From Alphaproteobacteria bacterium (GTDB lineage: Bacteria > Pseudomonadota > Alphaproteobacteria > ATCC43930 > CGMCC-115725): DNA of 6,345 bases. The notes below the pieces were generated by a model. That model was not told the DNA's origin and did not search any database. It saw only the letters and a list, made by a program, of their open reading frames with translations. The translations under genes were made by a program, and so were the position numbers. The stretch covers positions 1-6,345 of the forward strand of contig JASHUW010000006.1 in the NCBI GenBank assembly GCA_030039815.1, written 5' to 3'. This document shows, one piece after another, positions 1-5,638 of this stretch (positions within the stretch are counted from its first letter, which is position 1; each line of letters starts with the position of its first letter).

Positions 1-23
1 GGTCGGCGCCGTCGAACGGCGCG

Positions 24-881
24 TTGAAGCCGGGCAGCGAGGCACACAAAGTCGCGTTCTGCCGCATGCTGCTGGAGACGCACAATCCTTACAAGCCGGC
101 GGTCATCGAATGGCCGAAGCTGGATGAGGCGGCGCTGCAGCGACTGACCGGCCTGCCAATCTGGAACATCGCCGTGCAGACCGAAGGCAAGGCGAAAGTC
201 CGCGCGCAGACCTATGCCGACATGATGACCGACCCGCTGCTGCGCCAGGCCGTCACGCTCGACGGGTTCGAGGAGGGCCGTCACAAGGAGGTGCTGTCGA
301 AGCTCGTCGCATCCTACGGCATCGCGCTCGATCCCGAGCCCGAATACAAGCGCCCGCGCCATCCTGAATGGGCATGGATGACGTTGGGCTTCAGCGAGTG
401 CATCGACAGCTTTTTCGCATTCGGCCTGTTCGCGGTCGCCAAGCAATCGGGGTTCTTCCCACTCGAGTTGGTCGAGACCTTCGAGCCGGTGATCCAGGAA
501 GAGGCGCGCCATATCCTGTTCTTCGCGAATTGGGCCGCCTGGCATTACCGCAATCTGCCGTGGTGGCAGAAGCCGTGGTGGTGGGCCCGGATCGTCGCGG
601 TGTGGATCAGGCTGGTGCGCGAGCGCATCGGCCTGGCGCGCGGCATCGGCGCCGGGAAGGACGAAAAGCCGCAGGACAACAACTTCACGGTGACCGGCAC
701 CAAGGCAGTGGCCAATGTCGACCTGCCCATTGCCAGCCTGATCGACATCTGCCTTGCCGAGAACGACCGCCGCATGGCCGGCTATGACAAGCGCCTGGTG
801 CGGCCGATGACCATGCCGCGTCTGGTGCGCTTCGTGCGCCGCTTCATGCGTACGCCACGGCCAGCGGCATCGGCGGCGTAA
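24..881 (+). CDS. Ferritin-like diiron protein, paralog 1 (start uncertain)
   Basis: Soluble four-helix ferritin-like protein of about 285 residues; the reaction is unknown. Ligand pattern of a diiron carboxylate site: E54 in the first helix, E84-x-x-H87 in the second, E125 (in FSECIDSF) in the third, and E160-x-x-H163 (in EEARH) in the fourth. The downstream neighbour is a clear paralog with the same six residues at the same numbers, which supports starting at TTG 24, since that codon aligns with the paralog's ATG. No good Shine-Dalgarno precedes it, and the frame stays open to the window edge, so an upstream start is possible. A Trp-rich stretch (residues 179-187) follows the helical core and may lie at a membrane surface. 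The stop overlaps the next start by one base (TAATG), implying coupled translation. By family it could be an oxidase, hydroxylase or desaturase-like enzyme; this is an inference. Confidence 0.8.
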   Translation: MKPGSEAHKVAFCRMLLETHNPYKPAVIEWPKLDEAALQRLTGLPIWNIAVQTEGKAKVRAQTYADMMTDPLLRQAVTLDGFEEGRHKEVLSKLVASYGIALDPEPEYKRPRHPEWAWMTLGFSECIDSFFAFGLFAVAKQSGFFPLELVETFEPVIQEEARHILFFANWAAWHYRNLPWWQKPWWWARIVAVWIRLVRERIGLARGIGAGKDEKPQDNNFTVTGTKAVANVDLPIASLIDICLAENDRRMAGYDKRLVRPMTMPRLVRFVRRFMRTPRPAASAA

Positions 882-1720
882 TGCGGATCGGCTCCGAGGC
901 GCATAGGGAACGGTTCTGTCGCCAGTTCATCGACAGCCACCAGCAATTCGACCCGGTAACGTTGCCCTGGCCGAAGCTGGCCGAGCCTGAACTCGACCGG
1001 ATACGGACAATGCCCTTCTGGCGGGAGGTGTTGCACACCGAGCGCCGCGCCGGAGCAATCGTCCGCGCGTTCGCGACGACAATCGACGACCCCCTGGTGA
1101 GGGAAGCGATCGATCTTCAAGGGTTCGAAGAAGATCGCCACGCGCGGCTCCTGCGGGTGATGATCGAGCGCTACGATCTTGCCGTCGAAGAGAGCGATAT
1201 CGAGCCAATCGGCGCCGATCTACACACCGCCTTTGTCGATTTCGGCTACGGCGAATGCCTCGACTCGTTTCTGGGCTTCGGTATGTTCAAGATCGCGCGC
1301 CAATCGCGCTTCCTGCCCGAGCCGCTGTTCGCCATCTTCGACACGCTGATGATCGAGGAGACCCGGCACATCGTCTTTTTCATCAACTGGATGGCCTGGC
1401 AGGAGGCGAACCGGGGACACGGCGCCTGGATGCGGTCCTTGACTTCGGCGCGCTATTATGGCCGCGCCATCCGGCGGCTGGTCCGCACGATCCGAAGCGG
1501 TCAGAAAGAGAACGACGGGAAGGATTTTTCCGCAACCCAGGCGGGGATTTTTCTCGACGGCTTTACGTTCCGTCGTTTTGTCGAGGAATGTTGCGCGGAG
1601 AACGCGCGCCGCATGGCGGATTTCGATAACGATTTGCTGCGTCCCCGATTGCTACCGTCTCTCGCCGGGGCGGCGCTCGCCGGACTGCGCCTGCTGCCGA
1701 GCCGGACCGGCAGATCATGA
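881..1720 (+). CDS. Ferritin-like diiron protein, paralog 2
   Basis: Paralog of the preceding gene, 279 residues, starting at an ATG that shares one base with the upstream TAA. Shared landmarks are GSEAH near residue 4, FCR at 12-14, WPKL at 30-33, GFEE-x-RH at 81-87, ECxDSF at 125-130 and EE-x-RHI at 159-164. Predicted diiron ligands are E54, E84, H87, E125, E160 and H163, exactly as in paralog 1, so both copies look catalytically or metal competent rather than one being degenerate. The charged linker after residue 110 and the C-terminal third are the most divergent parts. No signal peptide is seen, so it should be cytosolic, perhaps peripheral to the membrane. The stop overlaps the start of the HpnL-like gene (ATGA). 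The two could form a heterodimer; that is inference. Confidence 0.82.
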   Translation: MRIGSEAHRERFCRQFIDSHQQFDPVTLPWPKLAEPELDRIRTMPFWREVLHTERRAGAIVRAFATTIDDPLVREAIDLQGFEEDRHARLLRVMIERYDLAVEESDIEPIGADLHTAFVDFGYGECLDSFLGFGMFKIARQSRFLPEPLFAIFDTLMIEETRHIVFFINWMAWQEANRGHGAWMRSLTSARYYGRAIRRLVRTIRSGQKENDGKDFSATQAGIFLDGFTFRRFVEECCAENARRMADFDNDLLRPRLLPSLAGAALAGLRLLPSRTGRS

Positions 1721-2715
1721 GGTTTCTCCCTGTCGCGATGATCGCCGCCGGGATCGCGGCGATGGCGGCGCTGGTCGTGCATTTCGGCGCTGCAGCGGTC
1801 GGTGCGGCGCTGCTCGCGGTCGGCCTTGGCGGCTACGCCACGGTCGTGGCGATCCACACCGCGCTGATCGCGCTGATGGGGCTCGCCTGGGGTGCGCTGC
1901 TGCCCGACGCCAAGCCATGGGTCGCGGTATGGGGTCGCTTTGTGCGTGATGCCGGGTCGGAGGTGCTGCCGTTGTCGCAAGTCGGCGGTTATGTCCTGGG
2001 TACGCGCGCGGTTGCGCTGGCCGGCGTGCCGGCGACCCGAGGCGCCGCGAGCAGCATTGTCGACGTGACGCTCGAGTTCGTCGCGCAGCTCGCCTATATC
2101 GCGCTCGGCCTCGTCTGGCTGCTGCATTTGCACGCCGACGGCATCGCGCCGCAATTCGTCGTGCTCGGGCTGGCCGTGGCGAGCTGCCTGGCACTCGCCT
2201 TTATCGTCGTGCAGCGGCGCGGGATGCGCTATGCCGACCGCATCGCCCGCGCCCTCGGCCGTGGTTGGGCGGAAAAAACCGCCGCAGGCGCGGCGGCGTT
2301 GCACCAAGCGCTCGAGGCGATCTATCGCCGGCGCGGCGGGATCTGGCTGGGCTTCCTGCTGCATCTCGCCTGCTGGATCGCCAGCGCCAGCGAGGTGTCG
2401 GTCGCCTTATGGTTCGCCGGGCAACCATTGCCGTTCGGCGACGCGATGGTAATCGAGAGCCTCGTCTACGCGATCCGCACCACGGCATTTATCGTCCCTA
2501 ACTCGATGGGGGTGCAGGAGGGCGCGTACATCCTGCTGGGCGGCGCCTTCGGGCTGAGCCCGGAGATGGCGCTGGCGCTGTCATTCCTGAAGCGGGCGCG
2601 CGATCTGACCATCGGGCTCCCCGTGATCGCGTTGTGGCAGGCGATCGAGGGCGGGCGGATCATGCGCCGGGTATCCGCGAAAGCCCGGGCCGAGCCGGTC
2701 GCCGGGCGGAAATAA
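1717..2715 (+). CDS. hpnL: HpnL-like / lysylphosphatidylglycerol synthase TM-region family membrane protein
   Basis: Inner-membrane protein of 332 residues with about eight hydrophobic segments, the normal length for the small membrane-only members of the LPG synthase TM-region superfamily. Family-like signatures are the segment at residues 76-98 (VRDAGSEVLPLSQ followed by GGYVLGTRA), the VDVTLEF motif at 115-121, PNSMGVQEGAY at 261-271, and RARDL at 293-297. The first and last of these resemble the HpnL subgroup found in hopanoid gene clusters, whose biochemical role is not established. The start ATG overlaps the upstream TGA by four bases, so it is translated with the two diiron proteins. 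The basic C-terminal tail is probably cytosolic. No other hopanoid gene is inside the window, so the symbol is given with caution; a generic flippase-like or uncharacterised superfamily member is the alternative. Confidence 0.72.
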   Translation: MRFLPVAMIAAGIAAMAALVVHFGAAAVGAALLAVGLGGYATVVAIHTALIALMGLAWGALLPDAKPWVAVWGRFVRDAGSEVLPLSQVGGYVLGTRAVALAGVPATRGAASSIVDVTLEFVAQLAYIALGLVWLLHLHADGIAPQFVVLGLAVASCLALAFIVVQRRGMRYADRIARALGRGWAEKTAAGAAALHQALEAIYRRRGGIWLGFLLHLACWIASASEVSVALWFAGQPLPFGDAMVIESLVYAIRTTAFIVPNSMGVQEGAYILLGGAFGLSPEMALALSFLKRARDLTIGLPVIALWQAIEGGRIMRRVSAKARAEPVAGRK

Positions 2716-2755
2716 ATCGCGTCCGTTCACGATCATGTGTCGCAGCGGCAGCGGA

Positions 2756-2792
2756 TTGGCCTGTCCCCCAACATGATGTAGCCTCGCTCTTA
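2756..2792 (+). promoter_or_regulatory. Possible promoter of the copper operon; near-leaderless start
   Basis: The 77-base gap between the HpnL-like gene and the DUF2946 gene has no strong hairpin that would serve as an intrinsic terminator. It contains TTGGCC (2756-2761), then 17 bases, then TAGCCT (2779-2784). Initiation about seven bases downstream would begin almost at the ATG at 2793. No Shine-Dalgarno is visible before that ATG, which fits a leaderless or near-leaderless message. A tract of five C follows the -35-like element. Weak evidence: the hexamers are poor matches. Confidence 0.3.
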
Positions 2793-3188
2793 ATGCACGC
2801 TCTGCGCGATAGCTCCGTAAGCCGCCTGACGGCGGCCATCGCCGGCTTGGCGCTTTACCTGCAGCTCGCCTTTGGCGGGCCGGGCATGCTGGCGCTGGGC
2901 GACCCCGGTGACCCGGTCGCCGCGCTCGCCGAGCACGCGCTGTGCCTTGCGGCGCAAACCGAGAACCATCAGCAGCCAGGCGATAATTCCCCCGCTGTTC
3001 CGGTGCACGATCACGGGCTGTTCTGCTGTCTGTGGCACCCGTTACCCTATGTCACGCCGCTCGCCGCGCAGGCAACGCTTCCCGTCGCCTACGCGATCGT
3101 GGCGCTCGCCGAGCGCAATGCCTCCGCTCTCATTTCCGGCCCGCATCGCGGCCCGGCCAACGCGCGCGCACCGCCAGCCCTAGCCTAG
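2793..3188 (+). CDS. cruR: CruR-like copper-responsive upstream ORF (DUF2946-like) with C-terminal RAPP arrest motif
   Basis: A 131-residue protein that I read as a regulatory leader rather than an effector. It has an N-terminal hydrophobic helix (about residues 12-33), a His/Cys-containing middle (H50-C51; H72-D-H74; C78-C79-L-W-H82) and the C-terminus R125-A-P-P-A-L-A before the stop. In Bordetella pertussis, the DUF2946 protein CruR arrests its own ribosome at a C-terminal RAPP; copper sensed by a CXXC motif relieves arrest and permits Rho-dependent termination before the downstream copper genes. Position (first gene of a copC/copD operon), size, hydrophobic start, metal-ligand cluster and RAPP all fit. 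The odd point is that the CXXC is replaced by C-C-x-x-H. ATG 2793 is the only ATG giving a sensible N-terminus; the longer frame from 2634 lies inside the HpnL-like gene. No RBS is visible. The DUF2946 assignment is by pattern recall, not a search. Confidence 0.78.
   Translation: MHALRDSSVSRLTAAIAGLALYLQLAFGGPGMLALGDPGDPVAALAEHALCLAAQTENHQQPGDNSPAVPVHDHGLFCCLWHPLPYVTPLAAQATLPVAYAIVALAERNASALISGPHRGPANARAPPALA
3165..3176 (+). promoter_or_regulatory. RAPP translational arrest codons
   Basis: Codons CGC GCA CCG CCA encode R125-A126-P127-P128, four codons before the stop at 3186-3188. RAPP is the conserved arrest motif of CruR and also of the ApdA/ApdP arrest peptides, where stalling occurs as the final proline is being added. 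A ribosome stalled here would cover mRNA to roughly 3190, just before the hairpin starting at 3205. Stalling itself is inferred. Confidence 0.65.
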
Positions 3189-3204
3189 AGAGCACCGACG
3201 ACAG

Positions 3205-3241
3205 CGCACGGAACCGGCTCGATGAGCCGGCACTGCGTGCG
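3205..3241 (+). promoter_or_regulatory. Strong hairpin after the CruR-like stop codon
   Basis: Perfect inner stem CCGGCTC (3214-3220) and GAGCCGG (3224-3230) with a three-base loop. An outer stem pairs CGCACG (3205-3210) with CGTGCG (3236-3241) across a 3 by 5 internal loop. It starts 17 bases after the stop codon and is followed by a pyrimidine run (3242-3254, TTCCTTCTCTCTC) but not a U tract, so it is not a classical intrinsic terminator. It is better placed as a structure that a ribosome arrested at RAPP or finishing the leader would influence, with the C/U-rich run as a possible Rho-loading segment. Confidence 0.6.
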
Positions 3242-3263
3242 TTCCTTCTCTCTCGCTAGGAAC
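3241..3263 (+). promoter_or_regulatory. Hairpin that can sequester a Shine-Dalgarno
   Basis: GTTCCT (3241-3246) can pair with AGGAAC (3258-3263), leaving an 11-base pyrimidine-rich loop. The 3' arm contains the AGGAA that sits eight bases before ATG 3271, so this stem would hide that ribosome binding site. TTCC (3242-3245) can instead pair with GGAA at 3210-3213 on the other side of the upstream hairpin, which would free the Shine-Dalgarno. These competing pairings resemble a translational switch; no function is shown. Confidence 0.45.
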
Positions 3264-3270
3264 AGACCCA

Positions 3271-3393
3271 ATGAATCGGTTTCGCTTCGCTCCGCCCGGC
3301 GCGTATCGCGCCGCGCTTCCCCCTTTGCTGACGCCGTCGGCCGTGGCCGGCAGCGCGTGTCCTTTCCACCCCAATTGGGTGGTCGTCAGATGA
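3271..3393 (+). CDS. Candidate 40-residue second leader ORF, coupled to the next gene
   Basis: Not a recognised family. ATG 3271 has AGGAA (3258-3262) at an eight-base spacing, the best ribosome binding site in this gap. The reading frame ends in TGA 3391-3393, overlapping by ATGA the ATG at 3390 of the secreted-protein gene, which has only a weak RBS of its own. The peptide is basic and proline-rich early on (RFAPPG at residues 5-10, ALPPLLTP at 15-22) and has S-A-C30-P-F-H33-P near the end. The C-x-x-H-P pattern also occurs in the CruR-like protein (C79-L-W-H82-P). It has no membrane segment. It could be a second regulatory leader that couples translation to the operon, or a chance short frame in GC-rich DNA; the RBS and the exact overlap favour the former. 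Confidence 0.45.
   Translation: MNRFRFAPPGAYRAALPPLLTPSAVAGSACPFHPNWVVVR
3297..3313 (+). repeat. Inverted repeat inside the candidate small ORF
   Basis: CGGCGCG (3297-3303) and CGCGCCG (3307-3313) form a perfect seven-base-pair stem with a TAT loop. In RNA it would be a very stable hairpin about 25 bases into the small ORF. It may pause ribosomes or polymerase, or simply reflect GC-rich codons. Confidence 0.5.
3366..3382 (+). repeat. Hairpin just before the secreted-protein start
   Basis: CCACCC (3366-3371) and GGGTGG (3377-3382) form a six-base-pair stem with loop CAATT. The 3' arm holds the only G-rich, RBS-like sequence before ATG 3390, so the start would be masked unless ribosomes translating the small ORF melt the stem. 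This supports coupled translation. Confidence 0.5.
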
Positions 3394-4313
3394 GCCGCCG
3401 AATTTTGGCAGCCGCCGTATTCGTTCTGGCCAACGCGGCGGCGTCCCAGGCCTTTGCTCACGCGGTATGCGGCAACCGCGTCTTTCCGGCGACGCTCGTC
3501 ATGGATGACCCCGGGGTCAGCGACGAGCTTTCCTTGCCGACGATCACGTACCAGCCGATCCCGGCTAACGGCGGCAATCCCAGCGGCCGAACGGTCGATT
3601 ACGGTTTCGAGTTCGACAAGACGATCACCCAGGATCTGGGCTTCGCCATCAACGACGATTATCTGATCCAGCACGGCGCCGGACAGAACCTGCACGGCTG
3701 GGACAACGTCACGGTGACGCTGAAGGACAAGTTCCTGTGCATCGAGCCGGACGAGCTCATGATGTCGATGGGCATCATCCACGAGTTCGCCGGCACCGGC
3801 TCCAGTCAGCTCCGCAGCGCCGGGGCAATCGACTCGGTCGGCAATACGGCGCCGACCTGGTATGTCGGCAAGGGCCTCGGCGACTACCCGATCGGCATGT
3901 TCCGCGCGATCGGTTTGACCGGCGAACTTAGCTACCAGATTTCCGACACGCCGAGCCAGAGCCCGAACGAGTGGGACTGGGCGGGCTCCGTGCAGTATTC
4001 GATCCCGTATATCGAGCAGCACGTCAAGGCGCTCGACATACCGGATTTCGCCAAGCATCTGATGCCGCTGGTCGAGGTGTCGATGTCCTCGCCCGATCGC
4101 GGCTACACGACCGGAACGATCGCACCGGGCCTGATTTACCTGGGGGACACCTTCCAGATCGGCGCCGAGGCGCTGATCCCGGCGAACCACGCGACACGGC
4201 AGACCCAGGGCACCGGGTTCATCGTGCAGTTCCACCTCTTCACCGACGACCTGCTCTACAACACCCCCATCGGCAGGCCGCTCATCGACAGGAATCTCTG
4301 GCAATGGCAATGA
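3390..4313 (+). CDS. Secreted, probably outer-membrane beta-rich protein of a copper operon
   Basis: A 307-residue protein with a clear Sec signal peptide (MSRRILAAAVFVLANAAASQAFA; predicted cleavage after residue 23), giving a mature protein that begins His-Ala-Val-Cys. The rest is beta-rich with alternating hydrophobic and polar residues, Gly/aromatic content and turn-like loops, for example at residues 68-92, 105-137 and 240-286, ending GTGFIVQFHLFTDD at 274-287. I recall similar uncharacterised proteins of alphaproteobacteria and think a small outer-membrane barrel is likely, but the C-terminus WQWQ lacks the usual terminal aromatic. Cysteines are C27 and C117. ATG 3390 was chosen because it begins the signal peptide; an in-frame ATG at 3222 adds an implausible Arg-rich extension. 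It overlaps copC by ten bases and probably handles copper at the outer envelope (inference). Confidence 0.75.
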   Translation: MSRRILAAAVFVLANAAASQAFAHAVCGNRVFPATLVMDDPGVSDELSLPTITYQPIPANGGNPSGRTVDYGFEFDKTITQDLGFAINDDYLIQHGAGQNLHGWDNVTVTLKDKFLCIEPDELMMSMGIIHEFAGTGSSQLRSAGAIDSVGNTAPTWYVGKGLGDYPIGMFRAIGLTGELSYQISDTPSQSPNEWDWAGSVQYSIPYIEQHVKALDIPDFAKHLMPLVEVSMSSPDRGYTTGTIAPGLIYLGDTFQIGAEALIPANHATRQTQGTGFIVQFHLFTDDLLYNTPIGRPLIDRNLWQWQ

Positions 4314-4678
4314 CGATGACCCGACACACCCCGGCGATTATCGCCTTTGCGACCGCCGTGCTCGTTTCTACGGCAGCGCTCGCCCATGCCTTTCTCGATC
4401 ACGCCTTGCCCGCCGTCGGCGCGACGGTCGCTCAGGCCCCGACCGAGGTCACAATATGGTTCACCCAGGCGCTCGAACCCGCCTTTGCCGGCTGCGCCGT
4501 GACCAACGCCGCCGGCCAGCGGGTCGATACCGGCCAGGTGACGGTCGACCCGCAAAACCCGCAGGAGCTGCATGTGCCGCTAACGGCGCTGCCGCCCGGC
4601 GAATATAAGGTGAGCTGGCACGTCGTTTCGGTCGATACGCACCGCACGACCGGCGATTTTAACTTCACCGTGCAATAG
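4304..4678 (+). CDS. copC: Periplasmic copper-binding protein CopC
   Basis: A 124-residue precursor. The signal peptide is cleaved after A-L-A27, leaving a mature protein that starts at H28. The CopC fold motifs are L-D-H-A-x-P-x-x-G (31-39), the P-P-G-E-Y-K-V-S-W-H strand (97-106) and V-D111-T-H113-R-T-T-G-D-F (110-119). Mature His1, Asp84 and His86 correspond to the tight Cu(II) site known for the single-site CopC class; no Met-rich Cu(I) loop is present. ATG 4304 is preferred because AGGAA (4290-4294) lies nine bases upstream; ATGs at 4310 and 4316 are alternatives, the former giving an ATGA overlap with the previous stop. It probably passes copper to CopD, encoded 11 bases downstream. A C64 in the core is unusual but not near the site. 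Confidence 0.93.
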   Translation: MAMTMTRHTPAIIAFATAVLVSTAALAHAFLDHALPAVGATVAQAPTEVTIWFTQALEPAFAGCAVTNAAGQRVDTGQVTVDPQNPQELHVPLTALPPGEYKVSWHVVSVDTHRTTGDFNFTVQ

Positions 4679-4689
4679 ACGGGTGCGCC

Positions 4690-5616
4690 GTGGCTGAGGC
4701 ATGGATCGCCGCGCGCTTTATACATTTCGCGGCGGCGATGGCGGCATTCGGTATCGGCGCCTTCCGCGTCTATGCCTTTGCCGGCGGCACGATCACGGCC
4801 GATATGCCGGCGCGCGCCGCGCTCGATCGGAGCCTGGCGCGGGCGATGCTGCCCGCCGCGATCCTGGCACTGCTGTCAGCGTTGGCGATCGTCCCTTGCA
4901 CCGCCGCGGAGATGGCCGGGTCGAGCGCCGCGGCGCTCGACCCGACAACCAATAAGGCCGTGCTGTTCGACACCGATTTTGGCGAGGTCTGGTGCTGGCA
5001 TCTCGGCTTCGCGGTCGCGCTTGCCGTAACTTGCGCGCTGCCGCGGCGGCCATGGCAGGCCGGAGCGGCGACGTTGGCGGCGCTGCTAACGCTCGCCAGC
5101 GCTGGCCTTACCGGCCACGCGGCGATGGATATGGGCGGCGGGGCGACGCATGAGATCAATCAGATGACGCATTTGATCGCCGGCGGCCTGTGGCTCGGCG
5201 GGCTGGTGCCGCTGGGCGTGCTGCTGCGCCGCGCCGTGCGCCCGGACGGCGCCGACTACGTGGCACTCGCCCGCATCGCCTTGCCGCATTTCTCGCAGAT
5301 CGGCTATGTCGCGGTGGCGCTGCTGGCGATCACTGGAACGGTGAACAGCGTCATGCTCGTCGGCGGTTTTGGGGCTTTCGTCACGACGCCCTACGGCCGC
5401 TTGCTGGCGGTCAAGATCGCGCTGTTTCTGGCAATGGTTGGGCTGGCGCTCGGCAACCGGTTTCGCCTGATGCCGCGCCTGCGCGGCCCGCAACCGGCCA
5501 CCGTGCCGCTGCGAACGCTCGCTCGCTCGGTAGTGGCGGAGCAAACGATCGGGCTGGCGATCCTGGCCGTCGTCTCGGTGCTCGGCACCTGGCCGCCGGC
5601 CAATATGGCGATGTGA
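4690..5616 (+). CDS. copD: Inner-membrane copper protein CopD
   Basis: A 308-residue polytopic protein with about eight membrane segments, the usual length for stand-alone CopD. Start is GTG 4690, 11 bases after copC; no strong Shine-Dalgarno is visible. Potential copper ligands at membrane or periplasmic positions include H12 (ARFIHFAAAM), H104 (WCWHLGF), H143, M146 and M148 (GHAAMDMGGG), H154, H161 (QMTHLIAGGLWLGGL) and H200 (ALPHFSQIGY). The T-x-N-S near 217-220 and TPYGRLLAVK (233-242) match the conserved C-terminal half of the family. CopD is thought to move periplasmic copper inward together with CopC, and would then be a gene to switch off when copper is high, which fits a CruR-type leader. 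It ends the copper operon; the TGA touches the first base of the downstream inverted repeat. Confidence 0.92.
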   Translation: MAEAWIAARFIHFAAAMAAFGIGAFRVYAFAGGTITADMPARAALDRSLARAMLPAAILALLSALAIVPCTAAEMAGSSAAALDPTTNKAVLFDTDFGEVWCWHLGFAVALAVTCALPRRPWQAGAATLAALLTLASAGLTGHAAMDMGGGATHEINQMTHLIAGGLWLGGLVPLGVLLRRAVRPDGADYVALARIALPHFSQIGYVAVALLAITGTVNSVMLVGGFGAFVTTPYGRLLAVKIALFLAMVGLALGNRFRLMPRLRGPQPATVPLRTLARSVVAEQTIGLAILAVVSVLGTWPPANMAM

Positions 5617-5638
5617 TAACGCAAGCAACTTGCGTAAT
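5616..5638. promoter_or_regulatory. Inverted repeat, candidate operator for the Fur-family gene
   Basis: Arms ATAACGCAAG (5616-5625) and CTTGCGTAAT (5629-5638) match at nine of ten positions around a CAA centre; the inner seven are perfect. It lies 28 bases before the Fur-family ATG and overlaps a possible -35 element. An A/T-flanked dyad of this size immediately before a metalloregulator gene is a good candidate for autoregulation. It does not match the classical Fur or Zur consensus as I know them. It could also be a weak terminator for copD, but there is no U tract. Confidence 0.55.

Noticed and set aside
1501..2364. Antisense open frame of 287 codons spanning the end of diiron paralog 2 and the HpnL-like gene
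   Set aside because: Low-complexity Arg/His/Asp/Gln-rich translation and crossing of two well-supported + strand genes; no coherent protein.
2634..2792. Upstream extension of the CruR-like ORF
   Set aside because: The extension overlaps the HpnL-like gene by about 80 bases, is Arg-rich, and would bury the hydrophobic N-terminal helix that begins properly at ATG 2793.
3205..3254. Classical intrinsic terminator after the CruR-like gene
   Set aside because: The stem is strong but is followed by a mixed C/T tract rather than a run of T, so a Rho-linked or antitermination role fits better.
3222..3389. Upstream start for the secreted protein at ATG 3222
   Set aside because: It adds 56 Arg/Ser-rich residues before a textbook signal peptide, and that ATG lies in the loop and 3' arm of the strong hairpin without an RBS.
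3189..3390. Known metabolite riboswitch (cobalamin, NiCo or Mn type) in the gap
   Set aside because: I could not find conserved core sequences of these classes; the gap's hairpins are better explained by leader-coupled regulation.
3180..4310. Long antisense open frame of 376 codons opposite the secreted-protein gene
   Set aside because: It mirrors the codon periodicity of the + strand gene, has no recognisable domain or signal, and the + strand frame has a signal peptide and operon overlaps. Typical shadow frame in GC-rich DNA.
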